DNA of 64,000 nt from Arthrobacter sp. FB24 (GTDB taxonomy: Bacteria; Actinomycetota; Actinomycetes; Actinomycetales; Micrococcaceae), in contig NC_008541.1 of assembly GCF_000196235.1 (NCBI RefSeq), forward strand, positions 4,588,001-4,652,000. The letters are read 5' to 3'. The notes beneath the pieces were generated by a model. The model made no database searches and was not told the origin of the DNA. It saw nothing but the letters and a program-made list of their open reading frames with translations. Of this stretch, positions 8,029-16,589 are shown one piece after another. Numbering within the stretch: the first letter of the stretch is position 1; every line of letters begins with the position of its first letter. Both the position numbers and the translations under genes were made by a program.

Positions 8029-9228
8029 TTAGCCCTTAGTTCCCGTGGTGACGTTTTCGAGGACGACGGCGAGGCCCTGGCCGACGCCGATGCAGATCGC
8101 GGCGACGCCCCAGCGTTCCCCCGAGGCCTGCAGGGACCGGGCCAGGGTGCCCAGGATGCGTCCGCCGGAAGCACCCAGCGGGTGGCCCATCGCGATCGCG
8201 CCGCCGTGCCGGTTCACTATTGCGTGGTCGATGCCCCAGGCGTTGACGCAGGCCAGGGACTGCGCGGCGAACGCTTCGTTCAGTTCGACGGCGCCTACCT
8301 GGTCCCAGCCGATGCCCGCCTTCGCGAGGGCCTTGTTCGCTGCCTCTACCGGGGCGTAGCCGAAGTACTGCGGATCGTTCGCGTGCGCACCGCGGCCGGC
8401 GATCCGGGCCAGCGGTTCCATGCCCAGGAGCCCGGCGGCGTTCTCCGACCCGATCCAGGCCGCGGATGCACCGTCCGAGAGCGGGGACGCGTTGCCGGCG
8501 GTGACCGTGCCGTTCTCGGCTCGGAACACGGTCTTCAACCCCGCGAGCTTCTCCGCCGAGGACCCGGCACGGATGCCCTCGTCACGGACCAGGTCCGTGC
8601 CCGGCACCGGGGCAACGAGGTTGTCATAGAACCCCTCGTCCCACGCCGCGGCGGCCAGGTTGTGGGAGTTCGCGGAGAACTCATCCTGCTGCTCGCGCGT
8701 GACGCCGTACTTTTCAGCCAGACGCTCGGTGGCCTCGCCCAGGGAAATAGTCCAGTCCTTCGGCATCGCCTTGTTCACCAGCCGCCAGCCCAGGGTGGTC
8801 GAGGCCAGGTTGAGGTCGCCGGCCGGGTACGGCTTCTCGGTCTTCGGCAGAACCCACGGGGCACGGGACATCGACTCGGCGCCGCCGATCAGCATCAACT
8901 CCGCGTCCCCGGCATTGACCTGGCGGGAGGCGATGATCGCCGCGTCCAGGGAGGAGCCGCAGAGCCGGTTCACCGTGGTCCCCGGGATCGACACGGGCAG
9001 CCCGGCCAGCAAGGTGCCCATCCGGGCGACGTTACGGTTCTCCTCTCCGGCGCCGTTGGCGTTGCCGAAGACAACCTCGTCGATCCGCTCCACGTCGAGC
9101 TTTGGAGCGCGTTTGACGATCTCACCGATCACGTGGGCGGCAAGGTCGTCGGGACGGACGGCAGCGAGGCCGGAGCCGAACTTCCCGAAGGGCGTGCGCA
9201 CGGCATCGTACACAAAAGCTTGATTCAT
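8029..9228 (-). CDS. pcaF: Beta-ketoadipyl-CoA thiolase
   Basis: A 399-residue thiolase for the last step, splitting beta-ketoadipyl-CoA into succinyl-CoA and acetyl-CoA. The acylated cysteine is C90 (NRLCGSSLDA). The C-terminal active-site motifs are NRHGGAIAMGHPLGASG and CIGVGQGLAVV, and NEAFA is present. AGAGGAA lies just before the ATG. An 85-base gap separates it from pcaC, the largest gap within the pca run, so a secondary promoter is possible here. Confidence 0.93.
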   Translation of the reverse strand: MNQAFVYDAVRTPFGKFGSGLAAVRPDDLAAHVIGEIVKRAPKLDVERIDEVVFGNANGAGEENRNVARMGTLLAGLPVSIPGTTVNRLCGSSLDAAIIASRQVNAGDAELMLIGGAESMSRAPWVLPKTEKPYPAGDLNLASTTLGWRLVNKAMPKDWTISLGEATERLAEKYGVTREQQDEFSANSHNLAAAAWDEGFYDNLVAPVPGTDLVRDEGIRAGSSAEKLAGLKTVFRAENGTVTAGNASPLSDGASAAWIGSENAAGLLGMEPLARIAGRGAHANDPQYFGYAPVEAANKALAKAGIGWDQVGAVELNEAFAAQSLACVNAWGIDHAIVNRHGGAIAMGHPLGASGGRILGTLARSLQASGERWGVAAICIGVGQGLAVVLENVTTGTKG

Positions 9229-9313
9229 AACTATTCCTCTAATTCCGTCTGATAGTCCCGACTGGGTCGCAGTTAATGTCGATATGAGGGCTCAAAACGA
9301 CACCTGTTGCTGC

Positions 9314-9778
9314 CTAGTTGGGCGGGGCGGCAGCGTCCATGTCTCTAAAGACCTGTTGCGCTGTCTTGAAGGCGGTGTTGGCGGAGGGAACTCCGCAGTA
9401 AATGGCGGTCTGCAGCAGGATTTCCTTGATCTCGTCCCTGCTCAGGCCGTTGGTGATGGCTGCGCGGATGTGCATCGCCAGTTCTTCCCAGTGCCCGTGC
9501 GCCACCATGGCAGTGATCGTGACGGCGGAGCGCATCTGCCGGGTCAGGCCCGGCCGGGTCCAGATGCCACCCCACGCGATGCGGGTGATCATGTCCTGGA
9601 AGTCTTCGGTGAAGGAGTCCTTGTTGGCGTTGGCGCGGTCAACGTGCGCGGCGCCCAGCACCTCGCGGCGAACCACCATGCCGCCGTCGTAGATGTCCTG
9701 GCTGGTGGCACCCGGCTGGACGACCCCGTGCCGTTCCGGGCCGGCGGGTGCCCCGCCGGGGGTTTCGGGGCCGGTCAC
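9314..9778 (-). CDS. pcaC: 4-carboxymuconolactone decarboxylase
   Basis: A 154-residue AhpD/CMD-fold protein that decarboxylates 4-carboxymuconolactone to 3-oxoadipate enol-lactone. The family segments RMGITR-like DMITRIAWGGIWTRPGL, SAVTITAMVAHGHWEEL and EILLQTAIYCGVPSANTAF are present. The GTG start overlaps the pcaD stop by four bases. In rhodococci and streptomycetes the two activities are often fused as PcaL; here they are separate but coupled. Confidence 0.92.
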   Translation of the reverse strand: MTGPETPGGAPAGPERHGVVQPGATSQDIYDGGMVVRREVLGAAHVDRANANKDSFTEDFQDMITRIAWGGIWTRPGLTRQMRSAVTITAMVAHGHWEELAMHIRAAITNGLSRDEIKEILLQTAIYCGVPSANTAFKTAQQVFRDMDAAAPPN

Positions 9779-10593
9779 TTGGCCGCTCCGCTGGTTTCAC
9801 TCCAGGTGATGAGGCTCCGCAGAAGTTCGGCAACATGGGCGGGCGCCTCGAACGGAGCCAGATGTGCCACTCCCTCCAGTGTCACGGCGTTTGCGGTGCC
9901 GCCGCCGGCGGTGATTCCTTCGACGATCTCCTTGGCAAACGACGGCGGCGCAACCGCGTCCTCCGCGCCGGCCACAGCCTGCGTGGGAACACGGATGCTG
10001 CCCAGCTCGGCGCGGACGTCGAAGCCGGCAAGGGCTTCGCAGCAGAAGGCATAGCTGAAACGGTCGGCATCGCGCAGGGAGTGCAGGAGCCGGCCGCTGA
10101 GCTCCGGTTCGCGATCCATGAAGCCGGGCGCGAACCAGCGCTCGGCTGAACCCTGGATCATCACGGGCGTGCCCTGGGTGCGGACGGTCTCCGCGCGCTC
10201 CAGCCAGCCTTCGGGCGTGCCGATCTTGGCACCGGTGCACTGCACCGACAGGCTCTTGAGGCGTTCGCCGTGCTTGATTCCCAGCTGCAGGCCGATGGCA
10301 CCGCCGAGGGACACGCCGGCGTAATGGAACCTCTCGCCCGGGGCAATCGAGTCAACAAGGTCGACGACGGCGTCAGCCAGTTCGGCGACGTCGAACGTTT
10401 CCTTCGCAGCCGGTGACACGCCGTGGCCGGGCAGGTCGCAGGCGACGACGTCGTGGTCGGTCCCGAGGAGCGCGCCAGCCTGGCTCCACAGCAGTGAGGA
10501 CGTCCCCAGCGACGGGCCCACCACCAGCAGGGGCTTGTCCCCCAGCGGGCGCTGGGGCGAGAGCAGTACTGCCTTGACTGTTGGTCTAGCCAC
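9775..10593 (-). CDS. pcaD: 3-oxoadipate enol-lactonase
   Basis: A 272-residue alpha/beta hydrolase that opens the enol-lactone to beta-ketoadipate. The nucleophile elbow is GVSLGG, the acid is probably in AGAEDAV, and the catalytic histidine is in GVAHLAPFEAP. DLPGHGVS is typical of the family. It starts with GTG inside the 3' end of pcaB (8-base overlap) and overlaps pcaC at its own 3' end. Confidence 0.92.
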   Translation of the reverse strand: MARPTVKAVLLSPQRPLGDKPLLVVGPSLGTSSLLWSQAGALLGTDHDVVACDLPGHGVSPAAKETFDVAELADAVVDLVDSIAPGERFHYAGVSLGGAIGLQLGIKHGERLKSLSVQCTGAKIGTPEGWLERAETVRTQGTPVMIQGSAERWFAPGFMDREPELSGRLLHSLRDADRFSYAFCCEALAGFDVRAELGSIRVPTQAVAGAEDAVAPPSFAKEIVEGITAGGGTANAVTLEGVAHLAPFEAPAHVAELLRSLITWSETSGAAK

Positions 10594-12091
10594 GGGGGTC
10601 TCCGTTCAGGTCTGTTTCGGTAGTGGTTCCGGCGGGAATGGCCCGGCCTGCGTCAGCCGGTGGTTCACCGCTGCCGGCAAAGTCGGGGAAAGCGGCCAGG
10701 ATGCGGCGGGAAATTTCGCCGGCCTGGCCCAGGTAGCTGGCAGGATCCAGGAGTTCTTCCAGCTGTTCGTCGGACAGGGCGCTGGCCGGAACGGCCTCCC
10801 GCAGCAGTCGGCGGTATGTTCCGGACTGCTCGGCGGGCGGGGCCTGGAGCGTCCGGTCCACCACGTCCTGGAGCTGTTGCTTGCCGGTGCGGCCGTCCCG
10901 TTCTTCGAGCAGCGGCGCCACGGCGGCGGATACTCCCTCGCTGAGCAGCAGCGGCCCGGACAGTTCGAGGTTGCGGCGCATGGCAGCCGGGAAGACCTGA
11001 AGGCCCTCCGCGAGTTCCCGCAGGTGCCCCGCGGCTCCAAGTGCCAGCCGAAGGAGCTGGCGGAAGGCCGGCCATTCGCTGTGCCAGGCGCCGTCGGGAC
11101 GTTCATCGTTGAAATTGGCCGCTGCCAGATGCAGCTGCGCGGCCTGGCCGGGTGCCTGCAGCGCGGCGCTGCGAACCAGCACGGACAGCACGGGGTTCTG
11201 TTTCTGCGGCATGGCCGAGGACACTCCGCGACCGGCGGCCCGGGGTTCGGCGAGCTCTCCCACCTCCGGCCGGCTGAGGAACAGCACATCGCCGGCGATC
11301 TTGCCCAGCGCGTCCGTCACCGCTGCCAGGGCATCGCCCAGCGATGTCACAGCCAGCCGGTTCGTGTGCCACGGACCCGGTGCCACCGCCAGGCCAAGGT
11401 GCGCGGCCAGGTTGCCCGACAGGTCGAAGGGCGTATCCACCGATCCCTTGGTGAGCACCGTCCCGGCCGCAAGCGTTCCCGCGGCGCCGCCCGTCTGCAG
11501 CGGCAGCTCCACCGCCTCAAGGCGCCGGGCAGCGGCGGCCAGTCCGTGGAACCACTGCGCCGCCTTGAGCCCGAACGTAAACGGCAGCGAGTGCTGCGTC
11601 AGGCTCCTGCCCACGCACAGCGTGTCCGCATGCTGCTCCGCAAAGACCGCCAGCGCCGTCGTGATTGCGCGAACGTCAGTCATGAGTGCGGTCACGGCGT
11701 TCCTGGCCAGCAGCATCAGCGCCGAGTCCAGCACATCCTGGCTGGTCAGCGAGGCGTGCACCGCACGCAGTGCACCAACGCTCTCCGTGTCCAGCGCCTT
11801 GACCTCCGCGCGGAGGTCAGCAAGCAGCGGGATGACCGGATTGGCCCCACCCTGCGCGCGGACGGCGATGCCGGCCACGTCATAGCGGTCCACGTCCGCG
11901 GCGGCATCCACGACGGCGGCAGAGCCGGCTGGCGCGAGGCCGGCCTTCTCCAGTACCGAGGCCCAGCCGGCCTCGACGGCGAGGATCGCCGCAAGGACCG
12001 CACGGTCCCCCGTCAGCACCGCCACCGAAGGCGACGCCGACACGGGGCTAAGGAGTCCGACGTCGCCATCCGACAGGTGGGAAGCAGTCAC
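10586..12091 (-). CDS. pcaB: 3-carboxy-cis,cis-muconate cycloisomerase
   Basis: A 501-residue member of the fumarase/aspartase superfamily that lactonises 3-carboxymuconate. The superfamily signature is clear in GVSSAMPQKQNPVLS, and the upstream HASLTSQDVLDSALML region matches. Bacterial PcaB is usually about 450 residues; the extra length is a C-terminal tail rich in Gly, Ala and Thr. Its GTG start overlaps the pcaG stop by four bases. Confidence 0.92.
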   Translation of the reverse strand: MTASHLSDGDVGLLSPVSASPSVAVLTGDRAVLAAILAVEAGWASVLEKAGLAPAGSAAVVDAAADVDRYDVAGIAVRAQGGANPVIPLLADLRAEVKALDTESVGALRAVHASLTSQDVLDSALMLLARNAVTALMTDVRAITTALAVFAEQHADTLCVGRSLTQHSLPFTFGLKAAQWFHGLAAAARRLEAVELPLQTGGAAGTLAAGTVLTKGSVDTPFDLSGNLAAHLGLAVAPGPWHTNRLAVTSLGDALAAVTDALGKIAGDVLFLSRPEVGELAEPRAAGRGVSSAMPQKQNPVLSVLVRSAALQAPGQAAQLHLAAANFNDERPDGAWHSEWPAFRQLLRLALGAAGHLRELAEGLQVFPAAMRRNLELSGPLLLSEGVSAAVAPLLEERDGRTGKQQLQDVVDRTLQAPPAEQSGTYRRLLREAVPASALSDEQLEELLDPASYLGQAGEISRRILAAFPDFAGSGEPPADAGRAIPAGTTTETDLNGDPRG

Positions 12092-12693
12092 TGCGCGGCG
12101 CCCCCGGCAGCCGCACCCTCGAAGTCGAGGAACACGGTTTCACCCTCGCCCTGCAGCCGGATATCCCAGGTGAGTCCGCCATCGGCGTCGCGGCGCGCAA
12201 TCAGCGTGCTGCGGCGTTCGGGGTCCAGGGAGGACAGCAGCGGATCGGCCGCCAAAGCTTCCTTGTTCTCCGGCAGGTACACCCGGGTGAAGAGCCGGTT
12301 CATCAGGCCGCGGGCAAACACGGCCACGGAAATAAACGGAGCCGCCGCTGGTTTTCCGGGAATCGGCTCGGTGGGGCCGGGATTGACCGTGGTGAAGGTG
12401 TACACGCCGGTGTTGCCCACCGCGCTCCGGCCGAAGCCGGTGAACGTGTAGCCGTCGCGGACCAGCGAACCGGTACGGTGTACGACGTTGCCTTCGGAGT
12501 CCGGCTGCCAGATTTCCAGGATCGCGTCCGGGATGGGGTGGCCGGCGCCGTCGTACACCGTGCCCTGCAGCCGGATGGAGCCCGGCGAACCAGGAGCCAG
12601 CAGTTCACGGTCCTTCTCGTACGGGAGGGCGTAGCCGTAGAAGGGGCCTACGGTCTGGCCGGGGGTGGGGGTCAGCTTCGTGGGGTTGCTCAT
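12088..12693 (-). CDS. pcaG: Protocatechuate 3,4-dioxygenase, alpha subunit
   Basis: A 201-residue intradiol dioxygenase alpha subunit that assembles with PcaH. The start TPTPGQTVGPFYGYALPY and the core ILEIWQPDSEGNVVH are typical; iron ligands are not expected in this subunit. A start nine codons upstream exists, but the ATG at 12693 has GAGGAG seven bases before it and lies four bases after the pcaH stop. Confidence 0.92.
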   Translation of the reverse strand: MSNPTKLTPTPGQTVGPFYGYALPYEKDRELLAPGSPGSIRLQGTVYDGAGHPIPDAILEIWQPDSEGNVVHRTGSLVRDGYTFTGFGRSAVGNTGVYTFTTVNPGPTEPIPGKPAAAPFISVAVFARGLMNRLFTRVYLPENKEALAADPLLSSLDPERRSTLIARRDADGGLTWDIRLQGEGETVFLDFEGAAAGGAAQ

Positions 12694-12697
12694 CCGA

Positions 12698-13600
12698 CTA
12701 CTCCTCGCCTTCTGTGCCAAATGCTTCGTTTTCGGTCCAGGTTCGCTTGGAGCCCGTCAGGACAATGTCCCACTTGTAGCCGATCGCCCACTCAGGCTGG
12801 GTGAGGTCGTGGTCGTAGGTGGCCACCAGGCGGTCCCGGGCATCCTGGTCAACGATGGACTGGTAGATGGGGTCCAGCGGGAAGAGCTGGTCACCGGGGA
12901 AGTACATCTGGGTGACGATGCGCTGGGTGAACTCCTGCCCGAAGAGCGAGAAGTGGATGTGCGCCGGCCGCCAGGCATTAAGGTGGTTCTTCCACGGGTA
13001 CGCGCCGGGCTTGATGGTGGTGAAGCTGTAGGAGCCGTCGGCACCGGTGATGCAGCGGCCCACGCCGGTGAAGTTGGGATCCAGCGGGGCGGGGTGCTGG
13101 TCCCGTTTGTGGATGTAGCGGCCGGCGGAGTTGGCCTGCCAGATCTCCACGAGCTGTCCCGCTACGGGACGGCCGTCGCCGTCGAGCACACGGCCGGACA
13201 CAAGGATGCGTTCACCCAGGGGTTCCCCGTTGTGCTGGATGGTCAGGTCCGATTCCAGCGCGTGAACGTCCATGTGCCCGAAGGCCGGTGAGAACAGTTC
13301 GATGGTTTCCGGGTCCGCGTGGTGCAGGTCCTTGGTCGGGTGGCGCAGGACGCTGCTGCGGTACGGTGCGTAGTCCAGCCGGGGCTGGATTTCCGCCTTG
13401 GCTCCGTTCTTGAGCGCCTCCGCATATGCTTCGCCGATCGACTTCATTTCTGCGCTGAGGTCCGCCTGCGATTCCACAGCGGCGTCAAGCGGCGCATAGG
13501 TCTTCGGTGCGGCTCCGGTTCCGGCCTCGGGCGCCGCGTCCGACACGTCTTCGGTGATCGGGTCGGCATTGAAAATTTCAAGGTTGATGTCTTCAGGCAC
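12698..13600 (-). CDS. pcaH: Protocatechuate 3,4-dioxygenase, beta subunit
   Basis: A 300-residue iron-binding subunit that cleaves protocatechuate between its hydroxyls. The Fe(III) ligands are present: Y162 (GRYIHK), Y201 (GAYPW), H214 and H216 (RPAHIHF). The N-terminal 55 residues or so are acidic and alanine-rich, and lie ahead of the usual start of PcaH. The GTG start has AAAGGAGG six bases upstream, so the extension appears to be translated. A 51-base gap follows the dehydratase gene. Confidence 0.93.
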   Translation of the reverse strand: MPEDINLEIFNADPITEDVSDAAPEAGTGAAPKTYAPLDAAVESQADLSAEMKSIGEAYAEALKNGAKAEIQPRLDYAPYRSSVLRHPTKDLHHADPETIELFSPAFGHMDVHALESDLTIQHNGEPLGERILVSGRVLDGDGRPVAGQLVEIWQANSAGRYIHKRDQHPAPLDPNFTGVGRCITGADGSYSFTTIKPGAYPWKNHLNAWRPAHIHFSLFGQEFTQRIVTQMYFPGDQLFPLDPIYQSIVDQDARDRLVATYDHDLTQPEWAIGYKWDIVLTGSKRTWTENEAFGTEGEE

Positions 13601-13651
13601 AGCAGCCTCCTTTCAGTTGTTGTTGATGGTTGGTGGTGATGGCTGGTCTGT

Positions 13652-15541
13652 TCAGCTGGTGCGGCCCAGCCGGTGCAGGTGGTCGTACTGGACGGCATGC
13701 CGGACCGGCGCGTTGGGCGCCCCATAACCGTCGTAGCCGCCGCGGCGCTCCACCATTTCGAAGAAGACGCTGCCCACGGTGGCGGTGTAGAAGTGCAGGA
13801 ACTCACCGTCGGCGTCGCGGTCGTACAAGAGGTTGAGCTCCCGGAGCGTGGCCAGGAAGGCGGGGTCGAGGTCGAACCGCGCGTCCAGGTCCTCGTAGTA
13901 GTTGGCCGGGATCTGCAGGAAATCCAGGCCCCGGTCCCGGGCTGCACGGGCTGCCTCCACGAGGTCGTCCACGGCGAAGGCGATGTGCTCCTGGTAGGTC
14001 TTCCGGTGCGCGGTGCCCGAATCCGCGCCGTCCTGCTGGATCACCGGGGCAAGGTTCAGCACCAGGCGCACGGCACGGTCGGCCGTCAGCATCACCTGGG
14101 AGCGCACCAGTCCGCTGGGGCTGGGCACCTCCGCGAACGGCTGCGGCTCCAGGGCCAGGGCGCTGGTGTAGAACAGCACAGCTTCGTCAAAGTGCTGCCA
14201 CGGCTGGGCGAGGTTCACGTGGTCGATCACCGCGTTGCGTCCGCCGGCGCCCGGAAACTCCAGCCCTTCGCCGAACTCGCGGGTCCAGGCTGCGGTGCCG
14301 TCCGGGCTGCCCTGGCAGAGGAAGATCTCGGTGGAGTCCGGCGCAGCGAATCCCTGGAACACTTCTTCGTCGGCCTGGCTCTTGCGGGGCACGGCGGGCG
14401 CCTTGAGCTGCTGGGCGCGGGCCGCGGCGATCACGGGAGAATCGACATCGAAGCCGAGGGCGGCAATCGCTGGCGAAGAGTCCCCGGCGCCTGCCGAAGC
14501 CTCATTGATGATCACGCGTGCGTGGCCCATGCTCCACAATTGCACGTCCTTGGTGCGGTGTCTGCCGTTGAATTCAAATCCTAGTTGTCCCAGCACCTTT
14601 TCCAGGCCCGCGGTATCGGCCGCTTTGACCTCGGCGAAGTTGAAACCGGCCGGTTCGGCCACCTGCGGGAGGGTGGCCAGTTCCATGGGATAGCGATGGC
14701 GGCCGGCCGCTTTTTCGTTTGCGTCCAGCCATTTGGCACTTTGCTCCTCCAGCCAGATCAGCGAGCGCATGGCGTCCACTGCCGTGCGTTCGACGTCGGA
14801 CTGGCGGAAGACGTCATTGAAGACCTCCAGCGAGACCGGTCCGGTGTATCCGGCGCGCACCACGTGGCCCATGAATTTGGCGAGCTCAAACTGGCCCTCG
14901 CCCGGGAAGACCCGGTAATGGCGGCTCCAGGACAGGACGTCCATGGACAGCTTTGGAGCGTCGGCCACCTGGACGAAGAAAATCTTGTCCGCACTGAACG
15001 CTTCGATGGGCGCCGTGTCCCAGTCCCGGGAAAGGATGTGGAAGGAATCCAGGCAGGTGCCCAGGTTCGGGTGGTCCACGGTCTCCACCAGGCGGTGGGC
15101 GTGCTCGTAATCATTGACGTACTTGCCCCAGGCGAGTGCCTCGTAGGCCACCTTCACGCCGTGGTCCGCGGCGAGTCCGGCGAGCCGGGCCAGCTGTTCG
15201 GCGCGCAGGGAGTCGTCGTCGATGGTCGCCGTGCCGACGTTGGAGCAGACCAAAATGGTGTCCATGCCCAGGCGGGACATCAGCTTGAACTTGGCCCCGG
15301 CCCGGCGGAGGTTGGCGGCGAGGAGGTCCTCGGGGACGCTGTCGAAGTCGCGGAACGGCTGGTAGAGGTCCAGTGTCAGGCCCAGGTCCGCGGCTGTCTT
15401 CCGGATGTCCTCGGGGCTAAGGGAGGACGTCACCAGGTCCTGCTCGAAGATTTCGATTCCGTCGAAGCCGGCGATGGCGCATGCCTGCATTTTTTCCTTG
15501 AGCGTGCCGGACAGGCACACGGTGGCGATTCCGGTGCGCAT
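13652..15541 (-). CDS. qsuB: 3-Dehydroshikimate dehydratase, two-domain (QsuB/QuiC1 type)
   Basis: A 629-residue fusion. Residues 1 to about 280 form an AP-endonuclease-2-like TIM barrel with metal ligands E134, D165, Q191 and E239, which match in spacing and numbering the published QuiC1 active site; H168 is nearby. Residues about 295-629 form a 4-hydroxyphenylpyruvate-dioxygenase-like VOC domain that keeps a His/His/Glu set (VIDHVNL, YQEHIAF, FFEMVERR). The first domain converts 3-dehydroshikimate to protocatechuate, the substrate of PcaHG encoded next. The role of the C-terminal domain in this family is not settled. Its ATG overlaps the dehydrogenase stop by one base (TGATG). Confidence 0.92.
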   Translation of the reverse strand: MRTGIATVCLSGTLKEKMQACAIAGFDGIEIFEQDLVTSSLSPEDIRKTAADLGLTLDLYQPFRDFDSVPEDLLAANLRRAGAKFKLMSRLGMDTILVCSNVGTATIDDDSLRAEQLARLAGLAADHGVKVAYEALAWGKYVNDYEHAHRLVETVDHPNLGTCLDSFHILSRDWDTAPIEAFSADKIFFVQVADAPKLSMDVLSWSRHYRVFPGEGQFELAKFMGHVVRAGYTGPVSLEVFNDVFRQSDVERTAVDAMRSLIWLEEQSAKWLDANEKAAGRHRYPMELATLPQVAEPAGFNFAEVKAADTAGLEKVLGQLGFEFNGRHRTKDVQLWSMGHARVIINEASAGAGDSSPAIAALGFDVDSPVIAAARAQQLKAPAVPRKSQADEEVFQGFAAPDSTEIFLCQGSPDGTAAWTREFGEGLEFPGAGGRNAVIDHVNLAQPWQHFDEAVLFYTSALALEPQPFAEVPSPSGLVRSQVMLTADRAVRLVLNLAPVIQQDGADSGTAHRKTYQEHIAFAVDDLVEAARAARDRGLDFLQIPANYYEDLDARFDLDPAFLATLRELNLLYDRDADGEFLHFYTATVGSVFFEMVERRGGYDGYGAPNAPVRHAVQYDHLHRLGRTS

Positions 15542-16422
15542 CAGGCGGTCACCTCTTCGGCGGCAACGAGTTCCAGGAAATGGGCGCGCATGCGGTCCGC
15601 GTCGGCCTCGAGGCCGGTGAAGATCCGGAAGGCGTCGGCTGCCTGGCCCACGGCCATGCGTCCGCCGTCAAGTACCTCGCAGCCTTTGGCGCGGGCTTCA
15701 CGGACCAGTTCGGTGTCGATCGGGCGGTAGACAATGTCCGCAACCCAGTGCCGGGACTCCAGCAGTGACAGATCCAGCGGCGCGCCCGGGTGCGCGGCCA
15801 TGCCCACGGGAGTGCAGTGCACCAGGCCGTCGGCGAGCGGCATCAGCTGCGGCAGCTCCGCCGTCGTGCGGGCCGTAACCGAGCTGTCGGGGAAGAACCC
15901 GGCCAGTTCGGCGGCGCGCTCGGCGCAGCGGGCGGCATCCGTGTCCACGAGGTCAAGGTGGCGGACGCCGGCGGTGAGAAGGGCGTACGCGACGGCTGAA
16001 CCGGCGCCGCCGGCACCCAGCTGGACTACGCGGTCAAGCTTTGCATCGGGCAGCCCGGAGGCGAGGGCGGCCGCGAAGCCGGAGAAGTCGGTGTTGTGGC
16101 CGGTGAAGCGGCCGTCCCGGATGATCACGGTGTTGACAGCACCCAGGCGGCGGGCGTCCGGTGCAATTTCATCGAGGTGGTCCAGGACCAGCTGCTTGCA
16201 CGGGTGCGTGATGTTCAGCCCGTTGAAGCCCATGCGGTGGGCACTCTGCAGGAGCTCGCCCACCGATTCACCCGGCAGGCCCAGCTCCAGCAGGTCGATG
16301 GGGCGGTAGAGGTACCGCAGGCCCTGCACGTCGCCTTCGCGCTCGTGCATGTGGGGCGTGAGCGACGGCATCACGCCATCACCTACGAGGCCCACCAAAA
16401 AGGACTCTGCTCGATTGCTCAT
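15541..16422 (-). CDS. aroE: Shikimate (quinate) dehydrogenase, catabolic type
   Basis: A 293-residue AroE-family enzyme. The catalytic lysine is in NITHPCKQ and the aspartate in HNTDFSGF. The Rossmann glycine loop is GAGGAGSAVA. After the second strand the sequence reads LVDTDAARC rather than the NRT-type motif of NADP-dependent AroE; an acidic residue there favours NAD, as in catabolic QsuD enzymes. The ATG at 16422 has AAAGGAG upstream. It is the first gene of the pca run and most likely oxidises imported shikimate to 3-dehydroshikimate. A biosynthetic role is less likely in this setting. Confidence 0.87.
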   Translation of the reverse strand: MSNRAESFLVGLVGDGVMPSLTPHMHEREGDVQGLRYLYRPIDLLELGLPGESVGELLQSAHRMGFNGLNITHPCKQLVLDHLDEIAPDARRLGAVNTVIIRDGRFTGHNTDFSGFAAALASGLPDAKLDRVVQLGAGGAGSAVAYALLTAGVRHLDLVDTDAARCAERAAELAGFFPDSSVTARTTAELPQLMPLADGLVHCTPVGMAAHPGAPLDLSLLESRHWVADIVYRPIDTELVREARAKGCEVLDGGRMAVGQAADAFRIFTGLEADADRMRAHFLELVAAEEVTA

Positions 16423-16518
16423 CCGTATAGCTCCTTTGACAACGGCACTCGGCGTACCGGGGACGCGCTGGGCGCCGGCGGCGTGCCGGGTGATAGGGAT
16501 TACAGTACAGGAAATGTT

Positions 16519-16550
16519 CATATATTGCACTGATGTTCTTATGACGAACA
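16519..16550. promoter_or_regulatory. Candidate IclR operator and promoter region of the shikimate/pca operon
   Basis: The stretch between the IclR gene and aroE must hold the promoter of the catabolic run. It contains the interrupted palindrome TGTTC-N7-GAACA (16534-16550) and the string CATATATTGCAC (16519-16530). A similar string, GCTATATCGCAC, occurs before the transporter gene at 17531-17542. IclR-type sites of pca and pob systems often have this kind of AT-centred half-site. The assignment is inference. Confidence 0.45.
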
Positions 16551-16589
16551 AAAAACGACGCCGACGACCACCACTGCGGGCGGCCCGGC

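Noticed and set aside
7657..9252. A 531-codon plus-strand frame across pcaF and pcaI
   Set aside because: It is antisense to two well-supported genes, has no domain resemblance and no ribosome site.
10535..12451. A 638-codon plus-strand frame across pcaB
   Set aside because: It is antisense to pcaB and its flanks, which show clear family motifs on the minus strand. Long shadow frames are expected in GC-rich codon-biased DNA.
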